Shown here in pieces: positions 47,659 through 54,868 of a stretch of 55,000 bases of DNA (positions are counted from its first letter, which is position 1; each line of letters begins with the position of its first letter). The stretch comes from Methanobacterium formicicum. GTDB taxonomy: Archaea; Methanobacteriota; Methanobacteria; Methanobacteriales; Methanobacteriaceae. Position numbers and translations under genes: made by a program. Location: the NCBI RefSeq assembly GCF_029848115.1, contig NZ_JARVXG010000051.1, positions 10,001 to 65,000 of the forward strand, given 5' to 3'. Under the pieces are notes generated by a model. It ran no database searches. It was not told where the DNA came from and saw nothing but the letters and a program-made list of their open reading frames with translations.

Positions 47659-48095
47659 CCCCTATTATGGCCAAATCTCCGGAAAATATGATTAAAGAAT
47701 CCTTTCAGCTGATGCAACCAATGAGAAGGAGTGGTGTCTTTGTTTTCTAAGTACCGAATCCTAGTATCTATGGCCCGTTCTGTTCGGTTGAAAATTTCAG
47801 CCATTTCTTCCTTACTGATTCCCCTGTCTTTGTAGGTTCTGAGAAGGTCATCGTCCTCTGGTGACCAGGACCTTCTATGATTCAAAGGTTTACCTTCCAC
47901 GGGTGAGCGTTCCATTGCTAAGAATCTGCGGCGGCGGCCCATAGCATCAGGAGTGCGCATGTGAAACCCTTTAGCCTTTTCAAATTTGGTTTTAATATGG
48001 AATTCACTGCTAATTTGGGCATCTGTCATTCCTTTGTCAACACATTCGTTGAAGAATTTTTTTTCTTCAGGACTCCAACGTGGTCTTTTTCCCAT
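47655..48095 (-). CDS. Myb/SANT-like double HTH protein
   Basis: A 146-residue protein with two Myb-like helical units: RPRWSPEEKKFFNECVDKGM (residues 4-23) and RRSWSPEDDDLLRTYKDRGI with a following SKEEMAEIFNRTERAIDTRI (about 74-113). Each has the W-S-P-E-E/D start of SANT/Myb repeats. Such proteins bind DNA as small activators or repressors and occur in viral early regions. The C-terminal 30 residues are basic and aromatic. It overlaps the SWIM-like gene. Confidence 0.75.
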   Translation of the reverse strand: MGKRPRWSPEEKKFFNECVDKGMTDAQISSEFHIKTKFEKAKGFHMRTPDAMGRRRRFLAMERSPVEGKPLNHRRSWSPEDDDLLRTYKDRGISKEEMAEIFNRTERAIDTRIRYLENKDTTPSHWLHQLKGFFNHIFRRFGHNRG

Positions 48096-48098
48096 TTT

Positions 48099-48899
48099 TT
48101 ACACCTCTTTCTTTTTAGATTTCACAATCTCAGCAAGTAACACTTGAACTTTAGTTAAAAGGGGCCGGTTTTTGTTTTCCAGGATTTTCTTAGCACACTC
48201 TGCAACTTCTTCCTCTGAAGGGTTAAGATTATCGTCACTTGTCAGAGAAAGAGCACATTCAGCGATTAGATCCCGGGCCAGTATAGTGTGAACCTGGTCC
48301 AGTAATTGGTGGTCAGGTTTATCGTCTTCCTGGATGATTTTCTCAGCGTAATTTGCAATGTCCAGTATGGATGGGTTTTTCTTCCCTTCACTGTCCAGAA
48401 AGGTTTTGCAGTCTTCGATTAATTCTCTGGCAGCTTCATCATCAATGGCCAAATCTGCTGCTGGTTTCTTTTTAGTGGATGTGGAAATATTCATAGGAAC
48501 ATCAAGTTCCTTGTCACTCATCACGGTGAACAGCTTTGTAGCACGTTTATATCCTGGGTTAGGTCGTTCCCCACAATAGATCACCCCCACCTGGGCCCCA
48601 ATTGGGATCCAGGCCATAGAGTCATCCAGGGTCACACCTCCAAAAAGAGCTATACGGCCATCCAAGCCAACTAGTCGGCCATTGGAATCTTTCAACTCAT
48701 TGTCATCTGAAAAAATGTATTTATTGCGGTGGTAGTTGTCAGCGTCTGGAACGCATTCTAGATATTCGCCCTTGAATGATTCCCCAATTACTGTTGGCCT
48801 CCAAACACCGTCACGGCCTTTAATTTCTTTTAATCCTTCTTTTTTGTATTTTTCTTTTATTTCTCTAATTTTTCCCCGTTGTGCAGTTGTTAAAGCCAT
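48099..48899 (-). CDS. Hypothetical protein, possible OB-fold DNA-binding
   Basis: A 266-residue protein. Residues 36-130 (ESFKGEYLECVPDADNYHRN ... GAQVGVIYCGERPNPGYKRA) carry the pattern of phage proteins with an OB-like core ending G-x-x-V-x-x-x-Y-x-G-E. The C-terminal half is helical with two similar segments about residues 150-210 and 210-260, each with ARELIEDCKTFL/ARDLIAECALSL. That internal repetition is clear. A role in DNA metabolism such as single-strand binding is a guess. It starts six bases after the upstream gene. Confidence 0.55.
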   Translation of the reverse strand: MALTTAQRGKIREIKEKYKKEGLKEIKGRDGVWRPTVIGESFKGEYLECVPDADNYHRNKYIFSDDNELKDSNGRLVGLDGRIALFGGVTLDDSMAWIPIGAQVGVIYCGERPNPGYKRATKLFTVMSDKELDVPMNISTSTKKKPAADLAIDDEAARELIEDCKTFLDSEGKKNPSILDIANYAEKIIQEDDKPDHQLLDQVHTILARDLIAECALSLTSDDNLNPSEEEVAECAKKILENKNRPLLTKVQVLLAEIVKSKKKEV

Positions 48900-48904
48900 T
48901 TTTT

Positions 48905-49672
48905 TTACACCTCTATTTCATTAACTCTGAATTTCCCTATTCCAACATCACTAATAATTCCAAATTGGGTCAATTGTTTCAGTCCGGTTTGGAAATCTGC
49001 ATCTTTTAAGGTGGTCATCTTCCGTAAACGCTGCACCGTAAAAGTCGTACCTGGTCCGGGTAAAAGTTCAAAAACTTTGTTCCCTGGAAACACTAACCTG
49101 GTTTGAACATCAACCACATGGGTTGGACGGTTCTCCCGGGCTTGGGGTTGTTCCTTGAAGAAATAGTACTCATAATCTCGGACCCCATCAGGTTGAATTA
49201 ATAGTTCCCTTGAACGTAAGGCATCAACATAACTCTTATGTGTTCTTCTGTCGGTTCTGCCAAATTCCCTCCTGATAACATCTTGGATCTGTTTGAATTT
49301 GATCACTTCACCTTCTTGGAACAGATCTTCCAGGTGACTAAGTAGGGTTTGATGATTTGATTTCAGATGTTTGTGTGCAGGTCCTAGAAAATCTGTAAAG
49401 TCTAATGATTTGTTCTTGAATGGTCCGAAGTTATGTAAAGCTAGATGATTTTCTAGGGCTTCTATTAATTCTTTACCGATTATGCCTTTGGTGAAACCGT
49501 ATTTAGTGCGTACAAATTTTTCAAATTCGCCAGTGACATTGTTGGGGTCGTCTACTATGTATTGGAGCTTTTTCTGGCGGTTTGTTACAGTGTCCCTTTC
49601 ATGGACTTTTACAGGTTTTTGGCGAGGTTTCAGACCATCACCCCTGCAAGAAAAGTAGTAGATTCTTTGCAA
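48905..49672 (-). CDS. Putative replication-related winged-helix protein
   Basis: A 255-residue basic protein. Residues about 120-180 (HLEDLFQEGEVIKFKQIQDV, DRRTHKSYVDALRSRELLIQ) and 225-255 (VQRLRKMTTLKDADFQTGLK) resemble winged-helix units. The N-terminal 25 residues are low in order and the true start is unclear: the TTG at 49672 has no ribosome site, while AGGGGTGATGG lies 16 codons inside. AGTAG iteron-like repeats lie around the start, which is typical for replication initiator genes. The function is inferred. Confidence 0.5.
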   Translation of the reverse strand: MQRIYYFSCRGDGLKPRQKPVKVHERDTVTNRQKKLQYIVDDPNNVTGEFEKFVRTKYGFTKGIIGKELIEALENHLALHNFGPFKNKSLDFTDFLGPAHKHLKSNHQTLLSHLEDLFQEGEVIKFKQIQDVIRREFGRTDRRTHKSYVDALRSRELLIQPDGVRDYEYYFFKEQPQARENRPTHVVDVQTRLVFPGNKVFELLPGPGTTFTVQRLRKMTTLKDADFQTGLKQLTQFGIISDVGIGKFRVNEIEV

Positions 49673-49741
49673 TTTGCAAACAAAGTAGTAGTTAAGTAGT
49701 AGTTAGAATGTAAGTAAGTAGTAGTAGAGTAGAGTAGAGTA
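49653..49741. repeat. AAGTAGTAG repeats, iteron-like
   Basis: AAGTAGTAG occurs at 49653, 49683, 49694 and 49716, followed by four GAGTA units ending at 49741. They flank the start of the putative replication gene. A related ACTACTACATTCTTTGCAA occurs at 49872-49891, echoing GATTCTTTGCAA at 49661. The set looks like a replication origin or an autoregulatory region. Confidence 0.5.
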
Positions 49742-49893
49742 CAGTAAGGAGTAAAAAAACTGATTAAACTTTTGCCGGTAAAATCGTTTATTCCTGAAAA
49801 CACTCTCTCTCCTCCGTTTTTAATTTTTTGCTTAGATACATTTTTTCAAAATGACAACGTGCACACAAATTAACTACTACATTCTTTGCAAGT

Positions 49894-50052
49894 CTACTGA
49901 ACATACACTCCTTCCAGCTCACTTGGATTATGAACTCCACCAATCACCATCAATAATATGACAATGATTAAAAGGGCTAGGGCCTGATACCTGTACTTGG
50001 ATAAAAAATTCTTCCAAACAGGCACCCTTTTAGGATATAAACTCCGTTTCAT
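49894..50052 (-). CDS. 52-residue membrane protein
   Basis: An ATG at 50052, preceded by AGGTGGT, starts a 52-residue protein: a basic N-terminus (MKRSLYPKRVPVWKNFLSKY), one hydrophobic helix (QALALLIIVILLMVIGGV) and a short acidic tail. Basic-inside topology would put the tail outside. It fills most of the space between the replication-like gene and the 50057 gene and is only four bases from it. Function unknown. Confidence 0.6.
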   Translation of the reverse strand: MKRSLYPKRVPVWKNFLSKYRYQALALLIIVILLMVIGGVHNPSELEGVYVQ

Positions 50053-50056
50053 TGTG

Positions 50057-50347
50057 TTATACCACCTGTTCCAAGATTTTACAAAGCTTCTGAAAGTCGT
50101 GCAGTTCTAACAGATAAGATTCGGCCTCATAGGTGAATTTAACCTCTTCCTCAATCATGAATTTGCCAAGCTCTGTGAAAGACAAGAGGTCCCGGCCAGG
50201 GCCTATTTTGGCTTCCAGCAATACTTCACCTCGGTATTCCTTGATGTTCACACGATATTCCGTATCAAGGACTTCAGCTGCAGTTTCAGAAATAGGAAAA
50301 ACTTGGAGGGCTTTGTTGTGTTCTGCTAGAATCAAATTGCTATTCAT
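50057..50347 (-). CDS. Hypothetical early protein
   Basis: A 96-residue beta-rich protein (MNSNLILAEHNKALQVFPIS, VNIKEYRGEVLLEAKIGPG) with an acidic C-terminal helix. The ATG at 50347 is chosen because GAGGAGGG lies just before it; an in-frame start 12 codons earlier overlaps the preceding gene. Two bases separate it from the upstream gene. No family recognised. Confidence 0.6.
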   Translation of the reverse strand: MNSNLILAEHNKALQVFPISETAAEVLDTEYRVNIKEYRGEVLLEAKIGPGRDLLSFTELGKFMIEEEVKFTYEAESYLLELHDFQKLCKILEQVV

Positions 50348-50349
50348 TT

Positions 50350-50724
50350 TTACAATCCCTCCTCTGCAAATGGCACATCGCAATTAGTACACGCCTGCCC
50401 TTCTCGTTGTTTTTTCATGAAACGTAGGTGATTCTCAATGTTTGCTTCTATGGTTGCGGCCATGCCCTCTTCACTTCCAGGGTCTATCCTTTCAACCCGT
50501 ATCCGGACCTTGAAAATTAGCCCTTCCGGCTCATGGCAGTAAACCACATCACCGTTTCTAAGTTCGGCCCCGTGCCATTGGAGCCGTTCAATGTTTGTAT
50601 CATCGAAACAACCACAAAGAGGCCAGGTTTTTGTGGTTATGGATGAAATTTCCATCCTAGGGTTTTGCTTCAACTGGTCCAGGATCATTTTCATACCATC
50701 TTTGCCGGCGAAATAATCACGCAT
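50350..50724 (-). CDS. Small early protein with C-terminal Cys pair
   Basis: A 124-residue protein with two Cys motifs: PLCGCFDD near residue 38 and ACTNCDVPFAEEGL at the end. The middle (VVYCHEPEGLIFKVRIRVER) is beta-rich. It may bind zinc through the dispersed Cys. It lies one base after the 50726 gene in a compact early operon of small proteins. Function unknown. Confidence 0.6.
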   Translation of the reverse strand: MRDYFAGKDGMKMILDQLKQNPRMEISSITTKTWPLCGCFDDTNIERLQWHGAELRNGDVVYCHEPEGLIFKVRIRVERIDPGSEEGMAATIEANIENHLRFMKKQREGQACTNCDVPFAEEGL

Positions 50725-50725
50725 A

Positions 50726-51154
50726 CTAGGCCACCCCCTGGGCTACTTCACGGATTATTTTTTCAGGAACTTTGGATAGGCTGGTGTCATGGCCACATTT
50801 GTAACAGTGGAAATAGATCCACCATGTGCCATCTTCACCCGGGACCTGGATCCCATCATTGTGTGGATACATTCTGATATCGCCTTGGTGGGATCCGCAG
50901 CTGCAACCATTTTTTTTCAAAAGTTCTCTGATGTGGGTGTCATGGCAGATTTTCTCACCGATATATGGATCCAGGCCAGTGTCTCTTTCCCTGGAAGGGT
51001 ACTGGATGTAGCCTGCTGGTGTTCCACACCATTTGCAGCCATGGCCACGAGGTTCTTCCACTTCCAATTCGTTTTTGTCACGGTTCATCATCCCTACAGC
51101 CCTGCACCCGGGTTCATGGGTGCGATTGTGGTTTTTATTAAAAATATAACTCAT
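50726..51154 (-). CDS. Zinc-binding hypothetical protein
   Basis: A 142-residue protein rich in Cys and His: GCKWCGTPAGYIQ near residue 39, KICHDTHIRELLKKNGCSCGSHQG near 70-90 and FHCYKCGHDTSLSK near 115-128. At least two zinc sites are likely. Overlaps the previous gene by four bases (ATGA type). Part of the early operon. Not recognised; small zinc proteins of viruses often bind DNA or host factors. Confidence 0.65.
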   Translation of the reverse strand: MSYIFNKNHNRTHEPGCRAVGMMNRDKNELEVEEPRGHGCKWCGTPAGYIQYPSRERDTGLDPYIGEKICHDTHIRELLKKNGCSCGSHQGDIRMYPHNDGIQVPGEDGTWWIYFHCYKCGHDTSLSKVPEKIIREVAQGVA

Positions 51155-51504
51155 GTGGCCACCTCCGCCCGGGATGTGGATATTGCGGCTGGTTTCTGGA
51201 ACTTCATCCTATGGATGACGTGGAGAAATGCCCGGGCCACATCATCTTCTATTTTGATGAATCCTGCAACGTTCTGGATTCTTTCATTGTAAAGCAGATT
51301 GCTCACGTCAACATGCTGCACAATATTCAAATCTAGAGCGTTCTTGGAGATTGCCCGTAGATCGGCCTGGGTTAAATCATCCCCCAGTTGTTTGCCTTTG
51401 TAAAAGAGCTGGAACTTGTTATCATTGCAGGTTAGAGTCAGATCCGTGCAAGTGTCCATGGTTTTAAGGTTCATCAGGACTTCTTTGACTCGGGGGTTTA
51501 CCAT
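51151..51504 (-). CDS. Hypothetical early protein
   Basis: A 117-residue protein (MVNPRVKEVLMNLKTMDTCT, LTLTCNDNKFQLFYKGKQLG). The ATG at 51504 is chosen because GGTGGAT lies nine bases before it; it overlaps the stop of the preceding 58-residue gene, so coupling is likely. The pattern is alpha-beta with no motif. The C-terminal AAISTSRAEVAT tail overlaps the next gene. Confidence 0.6.
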   Translation of the reverse strand: MVNPRVKEVLMNLKTMDTCTDLTLTCNDNKFQLFYKGKQLGDDLTQADLRAISKNALDLNIVQHVDVSNLLYNERIQNVAGFIKIEDDVARAFLHVIHRMKFQKPAAISTSRAEVAT

Positions 51505-51506
51505 GT

Positions 51507-51683
51507 CTAATCCACCACCCACCGCTGACAGATGATACTATGGTGTGCATAGTGGCCCTGTCCTCTTAAAATCATAGTTGTGTTTTTACTACGCATATTT
51601 GGAGCCCAACCCTCTGATTCGGCCCTTTCCAGTTCTCTTACAAAGGTGTTACGATCACCTTCGATTATTTTAGTTTTTAACAT
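51507..51683 (-). CDS. 58-residue first early protein
   Basis: An ATG at 51683 with GGAGG seven bases upstream starts a 58-residue protein (MLKTKIIEGDRNTFVRELER, then AESEGWAPN). The stop overlaps the next start. It is the first gene of the leftward operon behind the TATACT array. The pattern of a strand followed by a helix (ERAESEGW) and more strands resembles small alpha-beta proteins. Function unknown. Confidence 0.6.
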   Translation of the reverse strand: MLKTKIIEGDRNTFVRELERAESEGWAPNMRSKNTTMILRGQGHYAHHSIICQRWVVD

Positions 51684-51720
51684 AGTTTTTCCTCCAAATA
51701 TCCCTGTATGGGGGGTTTTG

Positions 51721-51748
51721 GAGGATGCAAAAAAAGAAAAACATCCTC
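51721..51748. promoter_or_regulatory. Inverted repeat in early leader
   Basis: GAGGATG at 51721-51727 and CATCCTC at 51742-51748 form a perfect seven-base inverted repeat around an A-rich loop. It lies between the early operon start and the TATACT array and would be in the leader of the leftward transcript or act as an operator. Confidence 0.45.
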
Positions 51749-51783
51749 ACGAACAAAGATTGAAGATAACTTCTTCAGTTAAA

Positions 51784-51871
51784 AGTATACTCTAAAAAGT
51801 ATACTTAAGTATACTCTTATATACTCTATTTTATATACTTTTCTATACTGGAATATACTTTATAATATACT
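51784..51871. promoter_or_regulatory. Array of eight TATACT motifs, helically phased
   Basis: TATACT begins at 51786, 51800, 51810, 51820, 51834, 51844, 51854 and 51866; spacings are 14, 10, 10, 14, 10, 10 and 12. The first three are full AGTATACT palindromes. The array separates the leftward early operon from the AbrB-type gene on the plus strand and overlaps their AT-rich promoter region. It looks like an operator cluster for the main viral regulator. Confidence 0.75.
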
Positions 51872-51946
51872 TTTAAATAGTAATAATTATATACCTTAAA
51901 AGTACACATTAATATACATAAAAAAGCCAATATTGGAGACATGAAG

Positions 51947-52114
51947 ATGATAAGAACATCAAAAGTTGGAAGGAAAGGTGGATCTGTGAACGTGACAATA
52001 CCCCAGGCAATTGCAGATCTGTTTGAGATAAAAGAAGGCGATGTTATCAAGTGGACTGGGATTGTTGGCGATGGGACTCCAACCTTATGTGTTGAAAAGG
52101 AAGCCTCAGAATAA
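51947..52114 (+). CDS. AbrB/SpoVT-type DNA-binding regulator
   Basis: A 55-residue swapped-hairpin AbrB domain: SKVGRKGGSVNVTIPQAIAD followed by LFEIKEGDVIKWTG. The V-T-I-P-x-x-I and I-K-E-G-D motifs are diagnostic. AbrB-type proteins bind DNA as dimers and are frequent archaeal virus regulators. The ATG at 51947 has GGAG eight bases upstream; an ATG at 51941 is too close to it. It is the only clear DNA-binding regulator next to the TATACT array, and diverges from the early operon, as a lysogeny repressor would. Confidence 0.85.
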   Translation: MIRTSKVGRKGGSVNVTIPQAIADLFEIKEGDVIKWTGIVGDGTPTLCVEKEASE

Positions 52115-52142
52115 TTTTTATTTTCGAATTTAAGGAGATTCA

Positions 52143-52340
52143 TCATCTTTTGAACCTCCCGAAACTGTAACTATCTCCTACCTGGCCATGGCTACCTTGT
52201 TGATTTAATTCTAAAATACGATTAAAAATCCGACGATTCTCCCGAGTTAAACGCTCCCTCTCAGAATAAGGAAGATCAGGACTCCAGGTAGAATAATTCT
52301 CATCGAATTTTTCCCGTAACCTGTCTAACTCGGTTTTCAC
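52143..52340 (-). CDS. Small helical hypothetical protein
   Basis: A 65-residue charged protein starting at a GTG with GGGGTGGC just upstream (DRLREKFDENYSTWSPDLPY, then RERLTRENRRIFNRILELN). The two helices and basic end (FGRFKR) suggest nucleic-acid or protein binding. It converges with the AbrB-type gene. No family recognised. Confidence 0.55.
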   Translation of the reverse strand: MKTELDRLREKFDENYSTWSPDLPYSERERLTRENRRIFNRILELNQQGSHGQVGDSYSFGRFKR

Positions 52341-52420
52341 AGTGCCACCCCAACACAGTTATGTTGGGGTCGCCTTTTCAAAACAGAAAATATATTTACT
52401 TTTCCTAATACACTTTTAAT

Positions 52421-52525
52421 TTGCAGCATCCATACCACTCCTTACAGTTTGCTATGGTGTAAGTCTGCAGTGTGAGGTTCCTGGGGGTGAACGTTTGGCG
52501 ACCAATAGCCCCTGTGAATTCTCAC
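52421..52525 (+). ncRNA. Candidate structured RNA with possible pseudoknot
   Basis: TGCAG (52421-52425) can pair with CTGCA (52464-52468). Inside, CCATA (52429-52433) pairs with TATGG (52452-52456) while CTTACA (52440-52445) pairs with TGTAAG (52457-52462), which crosses the first helix as in an H-type pseudoknot. Next, TGTGAG (52470-52475) pairs with CTCACA (52520-52525) around GGGG/CCCC and TTGG/CCAA. The stretch is G+C-richer than its surroundings. No family is recognised and no peptide fits. It lies in the 368-base gap 52341-52708. Confidence 0.4.
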
Positions 52526-52708
52526 ATTTTACAATACTTACTATAGGTTTTTTTCTTAGTGATTGAGTTTAGTGGATCTCATATTAAGGGTAGAGCAGTA
52601 GAGCACTTGAGAAGTAATTCTTATATATACATGTTAATTTCTCTAACTTTTTTATAATATTAATAACAATAAATCTGAACAAACAATATTTAAGAGGGGA
52701 GTGATTAA

Positions 52709-52942
52709 GTGGTTTTGTATGTTAAAAAAGCAGACGATAAATTTTGGCATTGGTGTAAAAACTGTTCTAAGTATCCGGAACTAGAAGATATAAGTGAAAC
52801 AATGCCGCAAAAACCAGCAAAAAATTTATGTCCAGAATGTTATGGTAAAAAAGAAGATAAAGATTGTGAAAATGGAAAATCTGATAATAAAACGGGTGTT
52901 GCAACTACAAAAGGAGTCTTTGCAAGGAGATATGGAAGATAA
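52709..52942 (+). CDS. Small Cys-rich zinc-binding protein
   Basis: A 77-residue protein starting at a GTG with GGGGAGTGAT upstream. It has FWHWCKNCSKYPELED and LCPECYGKKEDKDC, two CxxC pairs about 28 residues apart. Similar short 'HWC-x2-C' proteins occur in methanogens and other prokaryotes but have no known function. The C-terminal tail is polar with TTKGVFARRYGR. A TATA element lies near 52652-52659. Confidence 0.65.
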   Translation: MVLYVKKADDKFWHWCKNCSKYPELEDISETMPQKPAKNLCPECYGKKEDKDCENGKSDNKTGVATTKGVFARRYGR

Positions 52943-53035
52943 TTAAATAATCTTAAAATTTATTTTTTTTAAATTAGATACCTTATTATTCTACTTTTTG
53001 AAGAATCAAGCTATTTTTAATAAAACTTTTAAGCC

Positions 53036-53818
53036 TCAAATCTTCTTAAAAGGTATTAAACTTTTTTGAATTCCTTTCTTTTTAACTCTTAAAACACTAA
53101 TGATGAAAAAACTGGATCTGTATCTAAAATGATTACCTATGAAAAAAAATTTCTCATACTCACTATCAGAAATACGTGCGTTGTCCCAAACTTGTTCTAT
53201 GTTTCCGGGATTTTTGCGCATCCATTCGTAAAAACCCCACTCTAAAACTTGTTGGTCATGATTATTCGTAGCTTTACAATCGCTACAATTATATTTGATA
53301 CGAGGCTGGTTAGGATATTGATCTTTAACTTTAGTTTGTTCTAAACCGGACAAATCAATTTGAGTTGTGGAATCGTAATTTTTCTGTTCAGCAAAAAAAA
53401 CATTATTAATTGTAGGTTTTATAATTCCTAAACTTCGTTTATCATCATTAATACCTTTTACACAACCATCAACTAAATTATGGAGAAAATCAAGCCGATG
53501 TTTTTCTTTGAAGTTTCCTACAATATCAATTTTTTTATGAAGACTATCCCATTCATGTTTTGAACCTTTAATCTTCCAGCTTTCTGTCCTATTATCATAG
53601 GGGTTCTGTTCTACTGGAACGCTGACAATATCCCATTGATGCCAAGGCATGTATAAGTGAGTGGGATATACTCTAATAAAACCCGATGTCTCTGAATATC
53701 CTGCTGTACAAACAGTTATTCTCCCGTCACGTATTTTTTCAGGACAAGCACGGCCTAAAATAATTAAATCATCTATAACTTCGGATTTAGTTCCTATAAA
53801 ACCCCCTCCACTCCCCAA
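53036..53818 (-). CDS. Unrecognised partner of ParB-DUF488 protein
   Basis: A 260-residue protein whose start lies three bases after the ParB-DUF488 stop (TTG at 53818; the G-rich stretch just inside may mean a different start). The N-terminal half is beta-rich (DGRITVCTAGYSETSGFIRV, HQWDIVSVPVEQNPY). The C-terminal half has Cys in YNCSDCKATNNHDQQVLEWG, then FYEWMRKN and a FFFIGNHFRYRSSFFIISVL sheet. I know no function. The immediate coupling with the ParB-DUF488 gene means the two probably work together. Confidence 0.6.
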   Translation of the reverse strand: MGSGGGFIGTKSEVIDDLIILGRACPEKIRDGRITVCTAGYSETSGFIRVYPTHLYMPWHQWDIVSVPVEQNPYDNRTESWKIKGSKHEWDSLHKKIDIVGNFKEKHRLDFLHNLVDGCVKGINDDKRSLGIIKPTINNVFFAEQKNYDSTTQIDLSGLEQTKVKDQYPNQPRIKYNCSDCKATNNHDQQVLEWGFYEWMRKNPGNIEQVWDNARISDSEYEKFFFIGNHFRYRSSFFIISVLRVKKKGIQKSLIPFKKI

Positions 53819-53821
53819 ATC

Positions 53822-54868
53822 TTATAAATCTCTCCTTTTTTCAAATGATCCTGTTTCCATTATTAACCCTGCTAAAATATTTCGATGACAACTATTTATA
53901 TCTTTTTCATAACACATTAAAGCGGTTTTTCCCTGAGTTTTGATCATTTCAACTAAATCAGGTATCTTATTCCCTTCTTTTTCTGTAACATTCCATTTAT
54001 ACCATTGTTCAAAACATTTTTGGCTTAGTCCTCCTTTAATGTAACTTTCTCTTATTACATAAGGCGCTCCCAAGTCTTTCCTAGTTAAATACTTAATTTC
54101 AGCATTCTTAAGATTCTTTCGGAGAAATTCTTCAGAAAATTCGGGTTTTTGCATGCTTTTAGTACTTTCCCTTACATCCAACAGAACATCTATTTTATTT
54201 TTCTTTAATTCTTCAATAAATGGTTCTATTTTTTTTCCTTCATAACTAACTGTAAAAATTGTATCATTTCCAAATTTACGAAGTTCTGCACGCACTTCTT
54301 CTTGGTTTAATTTTTTGTTAAGTGTTCGCTCCCTTTCAATTATAATTTCAGCGAATTTAGACTGTTTATTAGGTGGTAAACGGCTTATAATTACTGCTTG
54401 AGTTGGTGAAAGGGAATTGTTCGCAATCATTTTTCTAACAGGGCCAACAACATCTAAAGCTAACGATAACCGATTACTGACCCATTTTTTACTTCTACCT
54501 AATTTTTTAGCGATTTGTGTTTGATTTAATCCAAGTCTATCCATCATTTCTTTAATGGCATGTCCTTCCTCAATTTCTTGTAACTCTTTCCTAACAAGAT
54601 TTGTTTCTATAGCAAGTAATGCAGCTTTTTCTAAGGTTGAATCAACAATATTGGCTTCTATTTCTTTCCAACCCAATTTTTTTGCCGCAGAAACCCTTTG
54701 TAAACCTGATATAAGTTCATATTCTTTATTTTCATTTAACCTAACCATTATAGGATTCCATTGCCCATATTCTTCAAGACTTCTCATCAAATCATTTATA
54801 TAATCATCATCTACCTTTTCTCTTGGAGCATACCAAGGGATTGTAATATCTTTAATTTTAATTTTCAC
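53822..54868 (-). CDS. ParB-like, HTH and DUF488 fusion protein
   Basis: A 348-residue protein of three parts. Residues 1-90 are a ParB N-terminal domain (ITIPWYAPREKVDDDYINDL, then ELISGLQRVSAAKKLGW), 100-190 contain a ParB-type HTH (LNQTQIAKKLGRSKKWVSNR), and 205-345 are a DUF488 domain: IFTVSYEGKKIEPFIEEL, DVLLDVRESTKS, a LTRKDLGAPY segment and ALMCYEKDINSCHRNILAGL with the diagnostic Cys-His-Arg. The GTG at 54868 has GGGTGGT seven bases upstream. It is not a standard partitioning ParB: no ParA is present and the HTH is fused to DUF488. Confidence 0.8.
   Translation of the reverse strand: MKIKIKDITIPWYAPREKVDDDYINDLMRSLEEYGQWNPIMVRLNENKEYELISGLQRVSAAKKLGWKEIEANIVDSTLEKAALLAIETNLVRKELQEIEEGHAIKEMMDRLGLNQTQIAKKLGRSKKWVSNRLSLALDVVGPVRKMIANNSLSPTQAVIISRLPPNKQSKFAEIIIERERTLNKKLNQEEVRAELRKFGNDTIFTVSYEGKKIEPFIEELKKNKIDVLLDVRESTKSMQKPEFSEEFLRKNLKNAEIKYLTRKDLGAPYVIRESYIKGGLSQKCFEQWYKWNVTEKEGNKIPDLVEMIKTQGKTALMCYEKDINSCHRNILAGLIMETGSFEKRRDL

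Larger units (their letters stand above)
16838..52942. mobile_element. Provirus of a tailed (siphovirus-like) archaeal virus; ends approximate
   Basis: The interval holds small and large terminase, portal, MuF-like protein, capsid, tail tube, tail chaperones, tape measure, tail tip, fibres and a pseudomurein endoisopeptidase in an order typical of tailed viruses, almost all on the minus strand. Architecture and lysin recall the Methanothermobacter psiM viruses and Methanobacterium virus Drs3. No integrase, excisionase or flanking direct repeat was found. The left edge lies between 15.5 and 17.2 kb. The right edge is uncertain; the provirus may run past the window. Confidence 0.85.

Noticed and set aside
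50789..51292. 167-residue plus-strand open frame
   Set aside because: Antisense to two overlapping early genes with good ribosome sites; no recognisable domain.
51826..52146. 106-residue minus-strand open frame
   Set aside because: It is antisense to the AbrB-type gene and the TATACT array and has no ribosome site or family likeness.
53822..54868. Chromosome or plasmid partition ParB
   Set aside because: No ParA partner and no parS-like repeats; the C-terminus is DUF488 rather than a ParB dimerisation domain.
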